A program made the position numbers and the translations under genes. The notes beneath the pieces were generated by a model that saw nothing but the letters and a program-made list of their open reading frames with translations, searched no databases and was not told the origin of the DNA. This document shows, piece by piece, positions 44,906 to 56,200 of a stretch of DNA of 64,000 nucleotides. The stretch covers positions 558,001 to 622,000 of the forward strand of contig NZ_DLHM01000007.1 of the NCBI RefSeq assembly GCF_002483205.1, given 5' to 3'. Origin of the DNA: Flavihumibacter sp. UBA7668 (GTDB lineage Bacteria > Bacteroidota > Bacteroidia > Chitinophagales > Chitinophagaceae). How positions within the stretch are numbered: position 1 is the first letter of the stretch; each line of letters starts with the position of its first letter.

Positions 44906-45364
44906 ATGAAAAATTTTCTATTATCCATGGCAATTTCCGGGTTCAGTGTAATGGCTGTACAGGCCCAGGAAAGTCGGAATGAATTATTATCTGCCTATTA
45001 CCAGTTGAAAGATGTACTCGTTCAGGGTAATGCAAAAAAAGCTGCGGAGCAGGCCGGTTATTTTATCAAACTGGTCAATCAATCGCCTTTGAATGAAATC
45101 AAACCTTTCAAAGATGCCTTATTGAAGGATGCAGGTAAAATTGCAGCAAGTGCAGATATCAACAGCCAGAGAAAAGACTTTGCTCCTTTCTCCAATACCA
45201 TGATCCTGTTTGCCAAAGCAGCCAAACTCGATAACCAGGCTATTTATGTTGACTATTGTCCCATGAAAAAAACCTACTGGCTCAGCGCTGATAAAGCGAT
45301 TAAAAATCCTTATTACGGTGCTACCATGTTAACCTGCGGATCCATTACAGACACCCTTCAATAA
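44906..45364 (+). CDS. Exported DUF3347 protein, putative copper-binding
   Basis: A 152-residue exported protein with a signal peptide ending in MAVQAQE. The DUF3347 core is helical (SAYYQLKDVLVQGNAKKAAE) followed by the metal-site-like end: YVDYCPMKKTYWLS and NPYYGATMLTCGS, with two Cys and Met residues. This domain also occurs at the C-terminus of CusB-type efflux adaptors, where it is thought to bind copper. Here it stands alone between a chaperone and an oxidase. Confidence 0.83.
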   Translation: MKNFLLSMAISGFSVMAVQAQESRNELLSAYYQLKDVLVQGNAKKAAEQAGYFIKLVNQSPLNEIKPFKDALLKDAGKIAASADINSQRKDFAPFSNTMILFAKAAKLDNQAIYVDYCPMKKTYWLSADKAIKNPYYGATMLTCGSITDTLQ

Positions 45365-45371
45365 AAAGATC

Positions 45372-47549
45372 ATGCGTCTCCTCCTGTTGGTTTTCTCAAT
45401 GATAATAGGCGTTCGTGTTATGGCCCAGCACCATAACACGAACTCCACCAGCCGCCTGCCTTTTCGTACGGAAATCGGTAATAAAATTGTGCTGCACCTA
45501 TACCTAACAGACAGTCTCGTGCAGTACACCAATAAAAAGGCCCGGGCTATTGCCATTAATGGAACCATTCCGGGTCCTACCCTGCATTTCACTGAAGGTG
45601 ATACTGCAGAAATTCATGTGCACAACGAAATGCATATGGAATCTTCCATTCACTGGCACGGACTGATACTTCCCAACGAACAGGATGGTGTGCCCTATCT
45701 TACAACAGCGCCCATCAAATCTGGAGGAACGCATATCTATCGTTTCCCTATCAAACAAAACGGTACCTACTGGTATCATTCACATACCATGTTGCAGGAG
45801 CAATCCGGTATGTATGGCGCTATTGTCATTCATCCCAAAAATGCTCCGGAAGAAAAAGAACAGGTCGTACTGCTGAGCGACTGGACCAATGAAAATCCGC
45901 ATCAGGTAGAACGATCCTTACATTTCGCAACCGACTGGTATGCCATCAAAAAGAAAGCAACGCAAAACTATGCGCAGGCTATCCGTGAAAAACAATTGGG
46001 TACCAAACTGGAAAATGAATGGAAACGTATGCTGGCGATGGATGTTAGCGATGTCTATTACGATTTATTAACCACCAATGGTAAACCGGCCGATTATAGA
46101 AAAGATCTCAAAGGCGGTGATACCATTCGCCTGAGGGTGATCAACGGAAGTTCCTCCACCTATTTCTGGTTGCAGTTTGCCGGTGGTAAAATTTGGGTGG
46201 TGGGTTCAGACGGACAACCCGTAGAACCCGTGGAAGTGGATCGGTTGATAGTAGGTGTATCGGAAACCTATGATGTTAAAGTGGTGCTCCCGGAAAACGG
46301 CTCATTTGAATTCAGAGCCATTTCTGAAGACCGCACCAATTATACCAGTATCTGGCTGGGTGAAGGAGAAACACATGCTGCACCCGGATTGGGGCGACTC
46401 AATTATTTCGCCGGCATGAAGATGATGAACGATATGACCAATGCAGATGGCAGTATGCATGATATGGGCATGAACATGAGCCTGCAGCAGATGGATATGA
46501 ATACGGTCATGTACCTCGAAATTGCTGACAGCAATCAACAACTGATAACCCTGAATTATGCCATGCTGAAAGCACCGGCCAACACCACCCTGCCCGCCGG
46601 CCCCGTTCGCGAACTATTATTTGAACTAACAGGCAACATGAACCGATATGTTTGGACGATGGACAATAAAACAATTTCAGAATCCGATAAAATTCTAATC
46701 CGCAAAGGCGAAAATATCCGCATCATTTTAAAGAATAATTCCATGATGCGACACCCCATGCATTTACATGGCCATTTTTTCCGGGTTGTAAATGGACAGG
46801 GTGAACAAGCACCCCTGAAAACCGTGCTGGATATTATGCCGATGGAAACGGATACCATTGAATTTCATGCATCCGAAGAATACGGCGACTGGTATTTTCA
46901 TTGTCACATACTTTATCATATGATGGCGGGCATGGGGCGAATTTTTACCTATGAAAACACCCCACCCAATCCGCAATTACCCGATGCGAAACAGGCTTTG
47001 AAAAAAGTATATCGCGATGACCGTCGTTTTTATCTGGGTGCACAAATAGGGCTGGAGTCCAACGGATCGGATGGGGAAATCATGCTGGCCAATACCCGCT
47101 GGTTACTGCAAACTGAATGGCGACTGGGCCTGAATGCCCGAAAGGGATTTGAAAATGAAGTGCATATCGGTCGCCTGATTGGTAAACGACAGTTCCTGAT
47201 GCCCTATGTCGGATTCGACTGGCGCTATCGCAAGGATTCCGAGCCGGAGAAAAATATATTCGGCCAGGCGAATACAAAAGACCAGCGTGCAGCAGTCTGT
47301 TTCGGAGTACAATACCTGCTGCCCATGTTGCTGCGCGCGGACGCCCGTATTGATACAGATGGAAGGGTTCGTGTTCAGTTGGGACGGGAAGATATTCCTA
47401 TCAGCAGTCGCCTTCGAATGAATTTGCTGGTGAACAGTGATAAAGAATACATGGCCGGATTCCGTTATATCGCAACGAAATATATATCCGTCTCCACCCA
47501 TTATGACAGTGATATGAGCTGGGGAGCGGGACTGACCTTCACTTATTGA
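45372..47549 (+). CDS. Multicopper oxidase fused to a CopB-like outer-membrane domain
   Basis: A 725-residue exported protein (signal ending near VRVMAQ). Residues about 25-535 are a three-cupredoxin multicopper oxidase: IHWHGLILP, GTYWYHSHTMLQEQ, HPMHLHGHFFRV and DWYFHCHILYHMMAGMGR supply the type 1, 2 and 3 copper ligands. A Met-rich insert (KMMNDMTNADGSMHDMGMN) is typical of cuprous oxidases. The last 185 residues alternate polar and hydrophobic strands (RRFYLGAQIGLES, FLMPYVGFDWRYR, GWGAGLTFTY-like end WGAGLTFTY) and resemble CopB. It probably oxidises periplasmic Cu(I). It ends the copper operon and overlaps the VOC gene by 7 bp. Confidence 0.88.
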   Translation: MRLLLLVFSMIIGVRVMAQHHNTNSTSRLPFRTEIGNKIVLHLYLTDSLVQYTNKKARAIAINGTIPGPTLHFTEGDTAEIHVHNEMHMESSIHWHGLILPNEQDGVPYLTTAPIKSGGTHIYRFPIKQNGTYWYHSHTMLQEQSGMYGAIVIHPKNAPEEKEQVVLLSDWTNENPHQVERSLHFATDWYAIKKKATQNYAQAIREKQLGTKLENEWKRMLAMDVSDVYYDLLTTNGKPADYRKDLKGGDTIRLRVINGSSSTYFWLQFAGGKIWVVGSDGQPVEPVEVDRLIVGVSETYDVKVVLPENGSFEFRAISEDRTNYTSIWLGEGETHAAPGLGRLNYFAGMKMMNDMTNADGSMHDMGMNMSLQQMDMNTVMYLEIADSNQQLITLNYAMLKAPANTTLPAGPVRELLFELTGNMNRYVWTMDNKTISESDKILIRKGENIRIILKNNSMMRHPMHLHGHFFRVVNGQGEQAPLKTVLDIMPMETDTIEFHASEEYGDWYFHCHILYHMMAGMGRIFTYENTPPNPQLPDAKQALKKVYRDDRRFYLGAQIGLESNGSDGEIMLANTRWLLQTEWRLGLNARKGFENEVHIGRLIGKRQFLMPYVGFDWRYRKDSEPEKNIFGQANTKDQRAAVCFGVQYLLPMLLRADARIDTDGRVRVQLGREDIPISSRLRMNLLVNSDKEYMAGFRYIATKYISVSTHYDSDMSWGAGLTFTY

Positions 47550-48217
47550 GCCGCCAGAAATGTAAACTGCATATCGTCGTAGGTAAAATCGGTTCCCTTG
47601 CCATCCATTTCAACGGTGAGCGAAAGCGCAACAGCCGGGTCTGTGGTAGGAAACCAGTTTCGGCCAATGGAGGAAACAATCAATAACCCTTCCTCATCGC
47701 CCAGGGCCTGAAAACCGGGTCCGTAGGACTTCCAAACAGGAGCATTCGTATGTTCCTGAACAGCCCTTACAAATGCTTCATTATTCGCAACAGGAAGACC
47801 CACCTCACTAATATTCCAGATGGAGGCAGGGTTGAATTCCTCCGGAATCGGCCCGTCTTCCAAATTGAATCGGGCAATAAATTCCAGAATGTTTCCATCC
47901 GGATCTCTGAAATAAACGGAATAGGCATTCCAGTCGGGGAAGTCAATTTCCTCCTGGCCATTGTTTAAAATCAGGGGTATTTTCTTTTCATGCAGAAACT
48001 GAATGGCATCGCCGTATAAAGCAGGATGAATATTGAATGCGAAATGATAGCGCTGATCCGGGTTTTTTATTCCCTTTTCTATAGTCAGTCTGGAGGCACC
48101 AATCTTAATCTTTACACCATTTTCAATTGGTTCCTGCAGCAGGTCCAATTGATCCCGATAAAATTCCAGCAGCCTCTCCGGATCAGGTGATTTGATCTTA
48201 ATATTATTGAATTTCAT
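47543..48217 (-). CDS. VOC (glyoxalase/bleomycin-resistance-like) family protein
   Basis: A 224-residue protein built from two VOC modules. The first is well formed: FNNIKIKSPDPERLLEFYRD, HFAFNIHP with a metal-type His, and YFRDPDGNILEFIAR with the late Glu. The second half begins ISEVGLPVANNEAFVRAV but is more divergent. Members are metal-dependent dioxygenases, isomerases or resistance proteins; nothing here picks one. It stands alone on the minus strand, convergent with the copper operon. Confidence 0.82.
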   Translation of the reverse strand: MKFNNIKIKSPDPERLLEFYRDQLDLLQEPIENGVKIKIGASRLTIEKGIKNPDQRYHFAFNIHPALYGDAIQFLHEKKIPLILNNGQEEIDFPDWNAYSVYFRDPDGNILEFIARFNLEDGPIPEEFNPASIWNISEVGLPVANNEAFVRAVQEHTNAPVWKSYGPGFQALGDEEGLLIVSSIGRNWFPTTDPAVALSLTVEMDGKGTDFTYDDMQFTFLAAQ

Positions 48218-48318
48218 ATACTTTTATTTGCGTCTGCAAGTTCCTCGAGCTACAGATTAAACAACATGAACCAGTTCAAGTTTTCAAAGTAGATAACTTT
48301 AGACAATAATTACATGAC

Positions 48319-49626
48319 ATGCAGATGGCTTATAAAGCAGTATCGATTCTTTTTTTTGGATTAATTTTAAGTATTCCCGTTTCCGCCCAGCTCAACTTAT
48401 CCCAGTTGGAAAATTCTATAAAAGAGAAGCAGCATACCTATTCTGCCTGGTATCAATACCTGCATGCCAATCCGGAACTAAGTACCAAAGAAATCCAGAC
48501 TGCTGCCTTTTTGAAAAAAGAGATGAAAGCATTGGGCTGGGAATTGGTTGATTCACTGGGTTATCAAAGTTTTGCGGCTGTGCTAAAGAATGGAAATGGT
48601 CCCACTATTCTGTACCGTACCGATATGGATGGATTACCATTGAAAGAATTAACCGGACTGCCTTTTGCCAGCACCAATTCTGCCATGCATGCCTGTGGGC
48701 ATGATCTGCATATGAGCAGCTGGCTGGGAACCGCACAGATAATGACCCAATTGAAAAAATCCTGGTCGGGCACACTGGTATTGCTGGCGCAGTCTGCCGA
48801 GGAAACCGGGCAGGGAGCCAAAAAAGTGGTCGCCTCCGCAAACTATAAAAAACTACCGGTGCCCATGGCTCAAATCGCTTTACATGATCATGCGGAATTG
48901 TTAGCCGGACAAGCGGGCTTTTGTGATGGCTATTCAATGGCGGCGGTGGATATGCTGAATATTACGGTTTTCGGAAAAGGCGGACACGGGGCCATGCCCA
49001 ATAAAACCATTGATCCGGTGGTGCTTGCATCGCAATATGTGCTGGCAATGCAAACAATCGTGAGCCGTAACCTGCCCACTACAGAAAACGCAGTGGTTAC
49101 CGTAGGCGCCATTCAGGGAGGCACAGTGGGCAATATTGTACCGGATCAGGTGGAGCTACGACTTACGATCCGCTCTTTCAGCAAAGAGGCGCGCCAATTG
49201 ATTTTTGATCGCATCAAAACAATCGGAAATAACCTGGCCCTGGCAGCCGGATTGGACAGTACCCGTTTGCCTGTTTATAACTTACTGGATATGTCGATTC
49301 CATCCGTTTACAATGATCCCGCTCTCGGCGCCCGGCTTCGCGCCAATTTGCAGCGGCAGCTGGGAGATTCGGCCATTGCCACCGTAGCACCGGTAATGAT
49401 AGGGGAAGATTTTGGGGTATACGGGCAGCAAGCGCAGCGTATTCCTTCCTATATCATGTGGTTAGGAACGGTAACTCCCGAGCGGAAGAAATTGGCCCTT
49501 TCGGGGGCGATGGAACTCCCCTCTTTGCACTCTCCGCGGTTTGCGCCGGATTTTGATCCTTCAATTGAAGGTGCGGTCAAAACTATGAGCCTGAGCTTGT
49601 TGAATCTCCTGCAAATTAAAGATTGA
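48319..49626 (+). CDS. Exported M20 family metallopeptidase/amidohydrolase
   Basis: A 435-residue exported hydrolase; a signal peptide ends near SIPVSAQ. The M20 zinc motifs are HACGHDLHMSSWLG, QSAEETGQGAKKV and GEDFGVYG, with the dimerisation-domain GKGGHGAMPNKTIDPV. It resembles bacterial amidohydrolases acting on N-acyl or hippurate-like amino acids. The ATG at 48325 is an alternative start two residues later. It converges with the SusC/SusD locus, and a shared hairpin separates them. Confidence 0.9.
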   Translation: MQMAYKAVSILFFGLILSIPVSAQLNLSQLENSIKEKQHTYSAWYQYLHANPELSTKEIQTAAFLKKEMKALGWELVDSLGYQSFAAVLKNGNGPTILYRTDMDGLPLKELTGLPFASTNSAMHACGHDLHMSSWLGTAQIMTQLKKSWSGTLVLLAQSAEETGQGAKKVVASANYKKLPVPMAQIALHDHAELLAGQAGFCDGYSMAAVDMLNITVFGKGGHGAMPNKTIDPVVLASQYVLAMQTIVSRNLPTTENAVVTVGAIQGGTVGNIVPDQVELRLTIRSFSKEARQLIFDRIKTIGNNLALAAGLDSTRLPVYNLLDMSIPSVYNDPALGARLRANLQRQLGDSAIATVAPVMIGEDFGVYGQQAQRIPSYIMWLGTVTPERKKLALSGAMELPSLHSPRFAPDFDPSIEGAVKTMSLSLLNLLQIKD

Positions 49627-49675
49627 AAAAGCTGACCCTTGCGTATTTAGGTACCGCAAATACACATGGGTCAGC
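49626..49675 (-). terminator. Terminator closing the SusC/SusD operon
   Basis: Read on the minus strand, a long stem (49675-49658 with 49648-49631, 16 of 18 positions paired, including outer GCTGACCC/GGGTCAGC) ends in TTTTT (complement of 49626-49630). It lies 6 bp past the GxGYxYP stop codon. On the plus strand no T-run follows, so it serves mainly the minus-strand operon. Confidence 0.85.
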
Positions 49676-49681
49676 CAACCC

Positions 49682-51514
49682 CTAAAAGTATTTCTTTAAA
49701 ATTTCCGTCGTTTGCTGTGGCTGTTTTTTCATACGAAGCTGCCAGATCATTTCTTCTACGTTCACAACCCTTGTGTTTTCATTCAACCGTTCGGCGCACC
49801 AGCGGGCAGGGTCCACACCTCGCACCGATCCGCCATTATTTTCCTCCAACAGATCCGCTGAACTGCCAATATTTTTAAACGAAGACCAGGCATGTACGAT
49901 TACTGCACTGGCATTGCCCGATTGTGCGGCAGCCAACTCATTCAATTTGGAAGCTATATACGCCGGCGTTCCTTCATTGCTGTTATTGCGGTTACCATGA
50001 TTCCAGATTGAATACCGAACAGTAACCACAGGAATCTGAATACCCTGACTGTTTTCAAACCACATCACATCTCCATTTCCACCTGCATAAGGTGTGTATT
50101 GCACAGCTATCACACCGGTAAGCTGATCATTCTGACTTATAAACGCCTGAAACGCTTCTTTCGCTTTTTCGGATTTCACATCATCACAAAAAAGTCCCAA
50201 TACCTTTGTGCGATGTTGCCGCATATGATGACTCACTTTATCCGCCAATTGTCTTAGCAAACCTGAACGATCCTTATTCTCCGCAAAATTATCCGCATAA
50301 TAATATCCACCGCCACCGTATTCTACTATGGATGTTTTTGGATGTTGTGCTGCCAATAGGCGATCCAGTTGAATCGGACTCAGCATCGCCAGATTTGCAA
50401 TTGGTAATCCAAAACTCATATTAATGTCACCAGCACCTGCGTTTCCATAATAGGAGGAATTATTGAAATCATTCATCATCCACATAACATTGTCCCCATC
50501 TGACAACAGAAAACTTGCGTATGATTTAGTGGTATCATAGTTGATAAACTGCGGGTTGGTTACCTTGGCAAGTCCTGAGATCTTGCTCTCATAATCAGCC
50601 GACATCATCGTAGCATTCCAGGCCCAGTCGAACGGCACCATCAGGTTTCCGGATTTCGATACCTTCTCCACAAAAGCTTTTTCATCAAGTCCCTGTTCCC
50701 ATCCCAATACAGGAGATAAGGGTTGAAGTGAATTCAGCACCTCCTCAAACAAAGCATTATTATTTCCGGCAGCCGGATTGGCATATTCCTTATTTAAATT
50801 CATCAGCATCAGTTTATGTGCAATGGCATAACCTTTCTGATTTCCGGTTAGAGTTGGCATAAGTACCATCGCATTTTTATTGCACTGGTCTTTGAATTCC
50901 GTCCAGGCGTCCTGCGGACCTTTTTCCCTTGCATCATATTTCATGGTATAACCAAGGTCTTTCACCCGCTGTTCATATTCCACATCCACAATTATTGAAC
51001 GATAAACATGGGCTGCTACGGTTGCAGCAGATATACTTTCCTGTTTATTTACATCACAAAGTATATATCCTTCAATATGGCTTTTTACGTTACCATGGTG
51101 TTGAATTAATTCCCAGGTAGATTGGTTGCCTATATGTGACATCCCCAGTCTTTTTGCCACTTCCGTATAGTTTGAATTGGGATCCTGGGTCCATACCATG
51201 GTTTCACTTCTGCCTTCGTTCACCGCAAGCGCGGTTACTCCGATAATCGATTCTGCCAGTATATGATTGCGCAAACTATTGTTGTTGCTATTATTGTCAT
51301 TACTGCGTGAGTCCACCACCAGCCAGTAATCCTTTCCCATTTTTTGTTTGGGAATCCAATATTGTCCTTTATCAGCAACGGCATCGTATTGTTCGTTGTA
51401 AATAAAGGTACTGTCTGTTACCGGCCTGTCACCCGGATTTGGCCGATCGTATTTATGGCAGGCAGAAACTGTTGTGAGAGCTGCCAGCCCAACAAGTAGT
51501 ATCATATTTTTCAT
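49682..51514 (-). CDS. GxGYxYP family lipoprotein, putative glycan-active
   Basis: A 610-residue surface or periplasmic lipoprotein; the lipobox is TVSAC with Cys19. The family name motif appears as YGGGGYYYADNF near residue 400. Conserved acidic stretches include LSDGDNVMWMMND and GLFCDDVKS, and HAWSSFKNIG is near the end. GxGYxYP proteins occur in Bacteroidota polysaccharide loci and are suspected glycoside hydrolases or binders, but the activity is not settled. It is the last gene of the susCD operon, 30 bp after susD, and would be the only catalytic candidate of the locus. Confidence 0.87.
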   Translation of the reverse strand: MKNMILLVGLAALTTVSACHKYDRPNPGDRPVTDSTFIYNEQYDAVADKGQYWIPKQKMGKDYWLVVDSRSNDNNSNNNSLRNHILAESIIGVTALAVNEGRSETMVWTQDPNSNYTEVAKRLGMSHIGNQSTWELIQHHGNVKSHIEGYILCDVNKQESISAATVAAHVYRSIIVDVEYEQRVKDLGYTMKYDAREKGPQDAWTEFKDQCNKNAMVLMPTLTGNQKGYAIAHKLMLMNLNKEYANPAAGNNNALFEEVLNSLQPLSPVLGWEQGLDEKAFVEKVSKSGNLMVPFDWAWNATMMSADYESKISGLAKVTNPQFINYDTTKSYASFLLSDGDNVMWMMNDFNNSSYYGNAGAGDINMSFGLPIANLAMLSPIQLDRLLAAQHPKTSIVEYGGGGYYYADNFAENKDRSGLLRQLADKVSHHMRQHRTKVLGLFCDDVKSEKAKEAFQAFISQNDQLTGVIAVQYTPYAGGNGDVMWFENSQGIQIPVVTVRYSIWNHGNRNNSNEGTPAYIASKLNELAAAQSGNASAVIVHAWSSFKNIGSSADLLEENNGGSVRGVDPARWCAERLNENTRVVNVEEMIWQLRMKKQPQQTTEILKKYF

Positions 51515-51544
51515 TATTTCAGATTAAATGGTGAGCGCCATGGA

Positions 51545-53194
51545 TTAATACCCGGTGTTTTGGGTTAATCCGCTTAATTTGTTGATTTCATCCTGAGGTA
51601 TTGGCCGCAGCAAATGGATGGCTGATAAATTATTGGTTGCCTTCGCCTGCGGATTATTGGCAAGGGTACGTTCTATCAGTTTGCCTGTTCTTTTAAGATC
51701 AAACCAACGATCATATTCTCCCAGCAATTCACGGGCTCTTTCATCCAATAAGATGTCCATATCAATATCAGAAAGTTCCATATCATCCCGCAGTTCATCA
51801 TTAATAGCAGCTCTTCTTCTAACTGCATTCATTCGCTCCAGCGCTGTATTGGTGGCACCTGCACCCAAATGCGCTTCTGCAGAAAGTAAATACGTGTCAG
51901 CCAACCGGTATACTACCGCTTCACGTGAACCCGGACCCGTCCACAGAATTTTTGTATCCTTGAATTTTTTCAGAATCGGCATTTTATCTGAGCCCTTTGC
52001 TAATTCCGGATTGGAAGCCAATTGAGGGTACCAGAGATAATTTCCTTCATTGTCTTTGAATGGAATAAATTCTTCAGCACCTATTGTGTTACCTGAACCA
52101 TCGTTCCAAACCGGCATAAACAAACCAGGCTCTCCCAATCTTGGATGATCCGGATTGTTGATGGTAAAACTTCGTTGAAAACTGGCTTCATAACGGCTGT
52201 CCTTAGACGGATCAAACAACTCATGTACCCGTGGATTAATCCAGAATTCCCGCTGCATATAAGAATAATCCTTTTGAGCTTCAATAAACATGGAAGGATA
52301 AAAGCAGTTTATGCAAAACCCAAACATGCTTTGCAAGGGATTTCCACCACCCACAAAATTTCGATCACTGGTATATTGTATAGAGAATATCACTTCTCGG
52401 TTTGCCTGATTATTTTCATCAAATACACTTGCAAAATTGGGAAGCAGGGTAAACGTATTACCTGCATCATTAATGATCTGATCAAAATATCCGGCGGCTG
52501 TTGTAAAATCTGAACTGCTTCCATAACTGCGATAGGCTCGGGTCAAATAGATTTTACCCAGCAACTGATACACCGCTCCTTTACCTACCCGGCCAGTTTG
52601 TGTTGGCTTCATCGGCAGGTGATCCTGAATTGCCGTTAATTCTTCAAGCATAAAGCTGTAGATATCGGCTTCCGGCTGCCTCGTTACAGTTGTAATAGGA
52701 GTGGTTGATTCTTCAATCAGCAAGGGCACAGGACCAAATGTTTCTACGAGGTAATAATATGCAAGCGCCCGCAAAAATTTTGCCTCGGCCTGCATGGTGG
52801 TGTATTCGCCAGCACTTAATCCCTCCATTTCCGGCTTCATGCGATTCAACAGAATATTGGTTTCCTGTATCATTTTATACAGGTTATTCCAATATCCTCC
52901 AACCACACCTGCGGTGCTGTTAAATGTATTGTCATAGGCATTGAACATTCGGGCATCCGGATTATCATCTGCAGCCAGATAAATATCCGTTCCCCAATAT
53001 TGAATCTTGGCAGTATTGTAATGCCCCCTCAGTTTGCTGTATACATCTACCAGCAATTTTTCAACTCCCTGTTTGGTATTGAAAAAATCATCCGTGGTAT
53101 AGGATGGATTTTTAGTATCCAGAATTTTATTGCAACCAGCCATCAGGGTGCCACTCACCACCAGACCGACCAGCATTTTTTTGAATGATTTCAT
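51545..53194 (-). CDS. susD: SusD/RagB-family outer-membrane glycan-binding lipoprotein
   Basis: A 549-residue lipoprotein with lipobox GTLMAGC. SusD hallmarks are the TPR-rich N-terminal half (LRALAYYYLVETFGPVPLL), GKGAVYQLLGKIYLTRA, and the C-terminal ERARELLGEYDRWFDLKRTG followed by HLLRPIPQDEINKL. The protein caps the SusC pore and captures substrate at the cell surface. It lies 18 bp downstream of susC. The ligand cannot be told from sequence. Confidence 0.96.
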   Translation of the reverse strand: MKSFKKMLVGLVVSGTLMAGCNKILDTKNPSYTTDDFFNTKQGVEKLLVDVYSKLRGHYNTAKIQYWGTDIYLAADDNPDARMFNAYDNTFNSTAGVVGGYWNNLYKMIQETNILLNRMKPEMEGLSAGEYTTMQAEAKFLRALAYYYLVETFGPVPLLIEESTTPITTVTRQPEADIYSFMLEELTAIQDHLPMKPTQTGRVGKGAVYQLLGKIYLTRAYRSYGSSSDFTTAAGYFDQIINDAGNTFTLLPNFASVFDENNQANREVIFSIQYTSDRNFVGGGNPLQSMFGFCINCFYPSMFIEAQKDYSYMQREFWINPRVHELFDPSKDSRYEASFQRSFTINNPDHPRLGEPGLFMPVWNDGSGNTIGAEEFIPFKDNEGNYLWYPQLASNPELAKGSDKMPILKKFKDTKILWTGPGSREAVVYRLADTYLLSAEAHLGAGATNTALERMNAVRRRAAINDELRDDMELSDIDMDILLDERARELLGEYDRWFDLKRTGKLIERTLANNPQAKATNNLSAIHLLRPIPQDEINKLSGLTQNTGY

Positions 53195-53212
53195 TGTTGC
53201 TAATTTTTTGGA

Positions 53213-56200
53213 TTAGAGGGTTAGATTTACACCCAGTGTGTACATAATGGGCATGACAGATAAATTGCTGTAGGGGTTTTCTCCAATGGATTCAGGATCA
53301 AATCCTTTATACTTTGTAATTGTAAACGGATTCTGAACCGTCGTATATACTCTTAGTTGTTTTGCTTTAAGCCTTGAAATGGCTGACTGATTGAAGGTAT
53401 ATCCCAGGTTTATATTCTGGATTTTTACAAAGTTTCCACTTACATGTCCCAATACCTGTGTGTGTAAGGAAACAGCTCCAATTCCCGGATACTCATTGCT
53501 TCCGTTCTCCGGTGTCCAATAATTGACATCCAGTTTATTCCAATGCTCATTGTCCCAGGCAGTGAACATATAAGTAAACTGATCATTGTACAAACCACCT
53601 TTGCGTACATAAACAAATACAGAGAAATCAAAATTCTTATAGGTAATGGTATTGGTCATACCGCCCGTCCAATCCGGATTTGGTGAACCCAATACTTTCA
53701 TATCGCGTTCATCAAAATTTCCATCGTTATTGACATCCTGAATTTTTATATGTCCGGGTGCCTTACCTAACACGGCGGCAAGGTCTTTTTCATTTTCCTG
53801 CCAGATACCCTCGAACTGATAATCATAGATTACCCGAATCGGTTGTCCGATAAACCAGCGGTTAGCCACATCACTGGCTTTATCGCCATAGAGATCTACA
53901 ATTTTATTTCGGTTACGGCTAAAAGTTAAATTGGTTCTCCAGGTGAAGTTTTTACTGGCTATGTTGATGGTATTCAATCCTAGCTCTACTCCCTGATTGG
54001 AAGTGGATCCTATATTTTCCAGATAAGAAGAATAACCATTTACATTGGCTACTCGGCGTTCAAAAATGAGATCCCGGGTAATTCGTTTGTACACATCTAC
54101 CGTACCACTGATTCGGTTTTTCATCAAACTGAAATCAAGCCCTGCATTCCATTCTGAAGTCATTTCCCATTTCAGGTTTGGATTACCAATTTCTCCACCC
54201 AGTCCAAATCCGTTGATACCGAGATTTCCGAAATTATATCTCGACATGGCCAGACGAGTTTGTGTAACATCATGCCGAACATTGTTATTCCCGGTTAGTC
54301 CATAACTCACCCTAAGTTTCAAATCATTCAGCCAGTCTGCCTGTTGTAGGAAATTTTCCCTGGAAAGATGCCATCCCAATGCTGCAGAAGGCATCATACC
54401 CCAGCGGTTACCAGGTGCCAGTCGCGATGAACCATCATACCGGTTGGTTACTGTTAAAAGATACTTATCCTTAAACGTATAATTGAGTCTTCCCATAAAT
54501 GAAACCAGGGAAGATTCCCAGTAATTGGACGTCACATCGGTGATCTGATCAGCTGTTTGGATGGCATGCCAGTCTGAGTTATAAGGAAGTCCATCTCCCC
54601 GCATTCCGGCTGCTTCATGCTGGTCTTTCTGAATGCTAAACAGGCCAATGAAATGGAATTTATGATCCTCTCCCAATTGTTTGCGTACGGTTAAAATATT
54701 ATCCCAAACCCAGTTCATATTACTACCGGTACCCTTATATGCTTCCGCCGGATTAACGCCTGCTTTTGCCTGCGTCATAGTGCCTTTGAACGTACCGTAG
54801 GTGTATGCATCGTATTGCATGGCTACCTGTGTTTTGAAACTGATGTCCTTAATAGGTGTCACCTCCAGATAGCCCATTACATTGAGATAGGTTTCATCCC
54901 GCTGCCTGATATCATTCTGCATATCCATCAGCGGATTCACTTTACTGGAAGTTGGTTGTGCGCGAAACAGCAGGTTGCCATCCTTATCATATGGACTCAC
55001 AATCGGCGGAATAAAATAGGCATTAATCAATGCTTCAGAAGAACCTTCATCAATTTTTACTTTGGAAGCATAGGTATTGAAGCCCATTTTGATGGAAGAA
55101 TTAAAGCGCTGCTCCAATCCCAGATTAGCGGTTAAGCGATCAAATTTTTCTCTGCCAACAATACCGTCTTCACCCAGGTATCCAAGGCCGAAGGTGTAAG
55201 AGGTTTTGGCTGATCCGCCCGACGCAGAAATATTATGATTATTGATCATCCCGGTTTTCAACACCTCTCTCGACCAATCATAGTATTCTCCAAACCGTAC
55301 CCGCTCTTTTTCTTCCGGGGTTAAAAAATCAGGGCGACTCAGAGAACTGGGACCATATTTATTGGTCCAGAGTGCTACCCGATAATCAACATACTCCAGA
55401 CCATTACCTTTCGAACCAATCATATCAGGTATGCGCGCTGCAGCTTTAAGGCCTGCAAAACCATTGTAGTTGATTTCAAAACCATCTCTTCTTCCGGCTC
55501 CTTTGGTGGTAATAATCACTACTCCGTTGGCACCTCTTGATCCATAGATGGCTGAAGAAGATGCGTCTTTCAGTATTTCAATAGATTCGATATCCGCTGA
55601 ATTCAAATGCCGCATCCCGGTGGTGGAAGGCACCCCATTGATAACATACAATGGTTCATTGCTGAAATTGAAGGAATTGACGCCGCGGATTTCAATATTA
55701 AATCCGGCACCCGGACGGTTAGAAGATTTAATCGCATTCACCCCGGCAACCCGACCATTTAATGCCTGAGATATGTCGGAAGTCATCGCCTTTTGCAACG
55801 ACTTTCCGTCAATACTGGCAATGGCTCCGGTTACATCTTTTTTCTTAATAGACCCGTATCCTATTACCACCACACCGTCCAGTGTGGCATCTGATTCGGT
55901 CAGGGTTATGGTGATGGCTCCTGTTACTCCTGCAACCTGCAGTTCCTGATTTGCAAATCCCATATTGGAGATTTCCAGTAGGGCATTGGCGGCGGCGCGA
56001 AGTATGAAGCGGCCATCCTGATCGGTAACGGTTCCCTGATCGGTTCCTTTCACCACAATAGAAACACCAACCAGTGGCTGATTTTCCTTATTAACGATGC
56101 GTCCCCTGATTTCTTTAATAGTTGCTGATTGCTCTGTTGTTTGTGCGGCAACCGGCAACGCTGACTGCAGGCAGCAAAACATCAGCAAGACTGCACCCAC

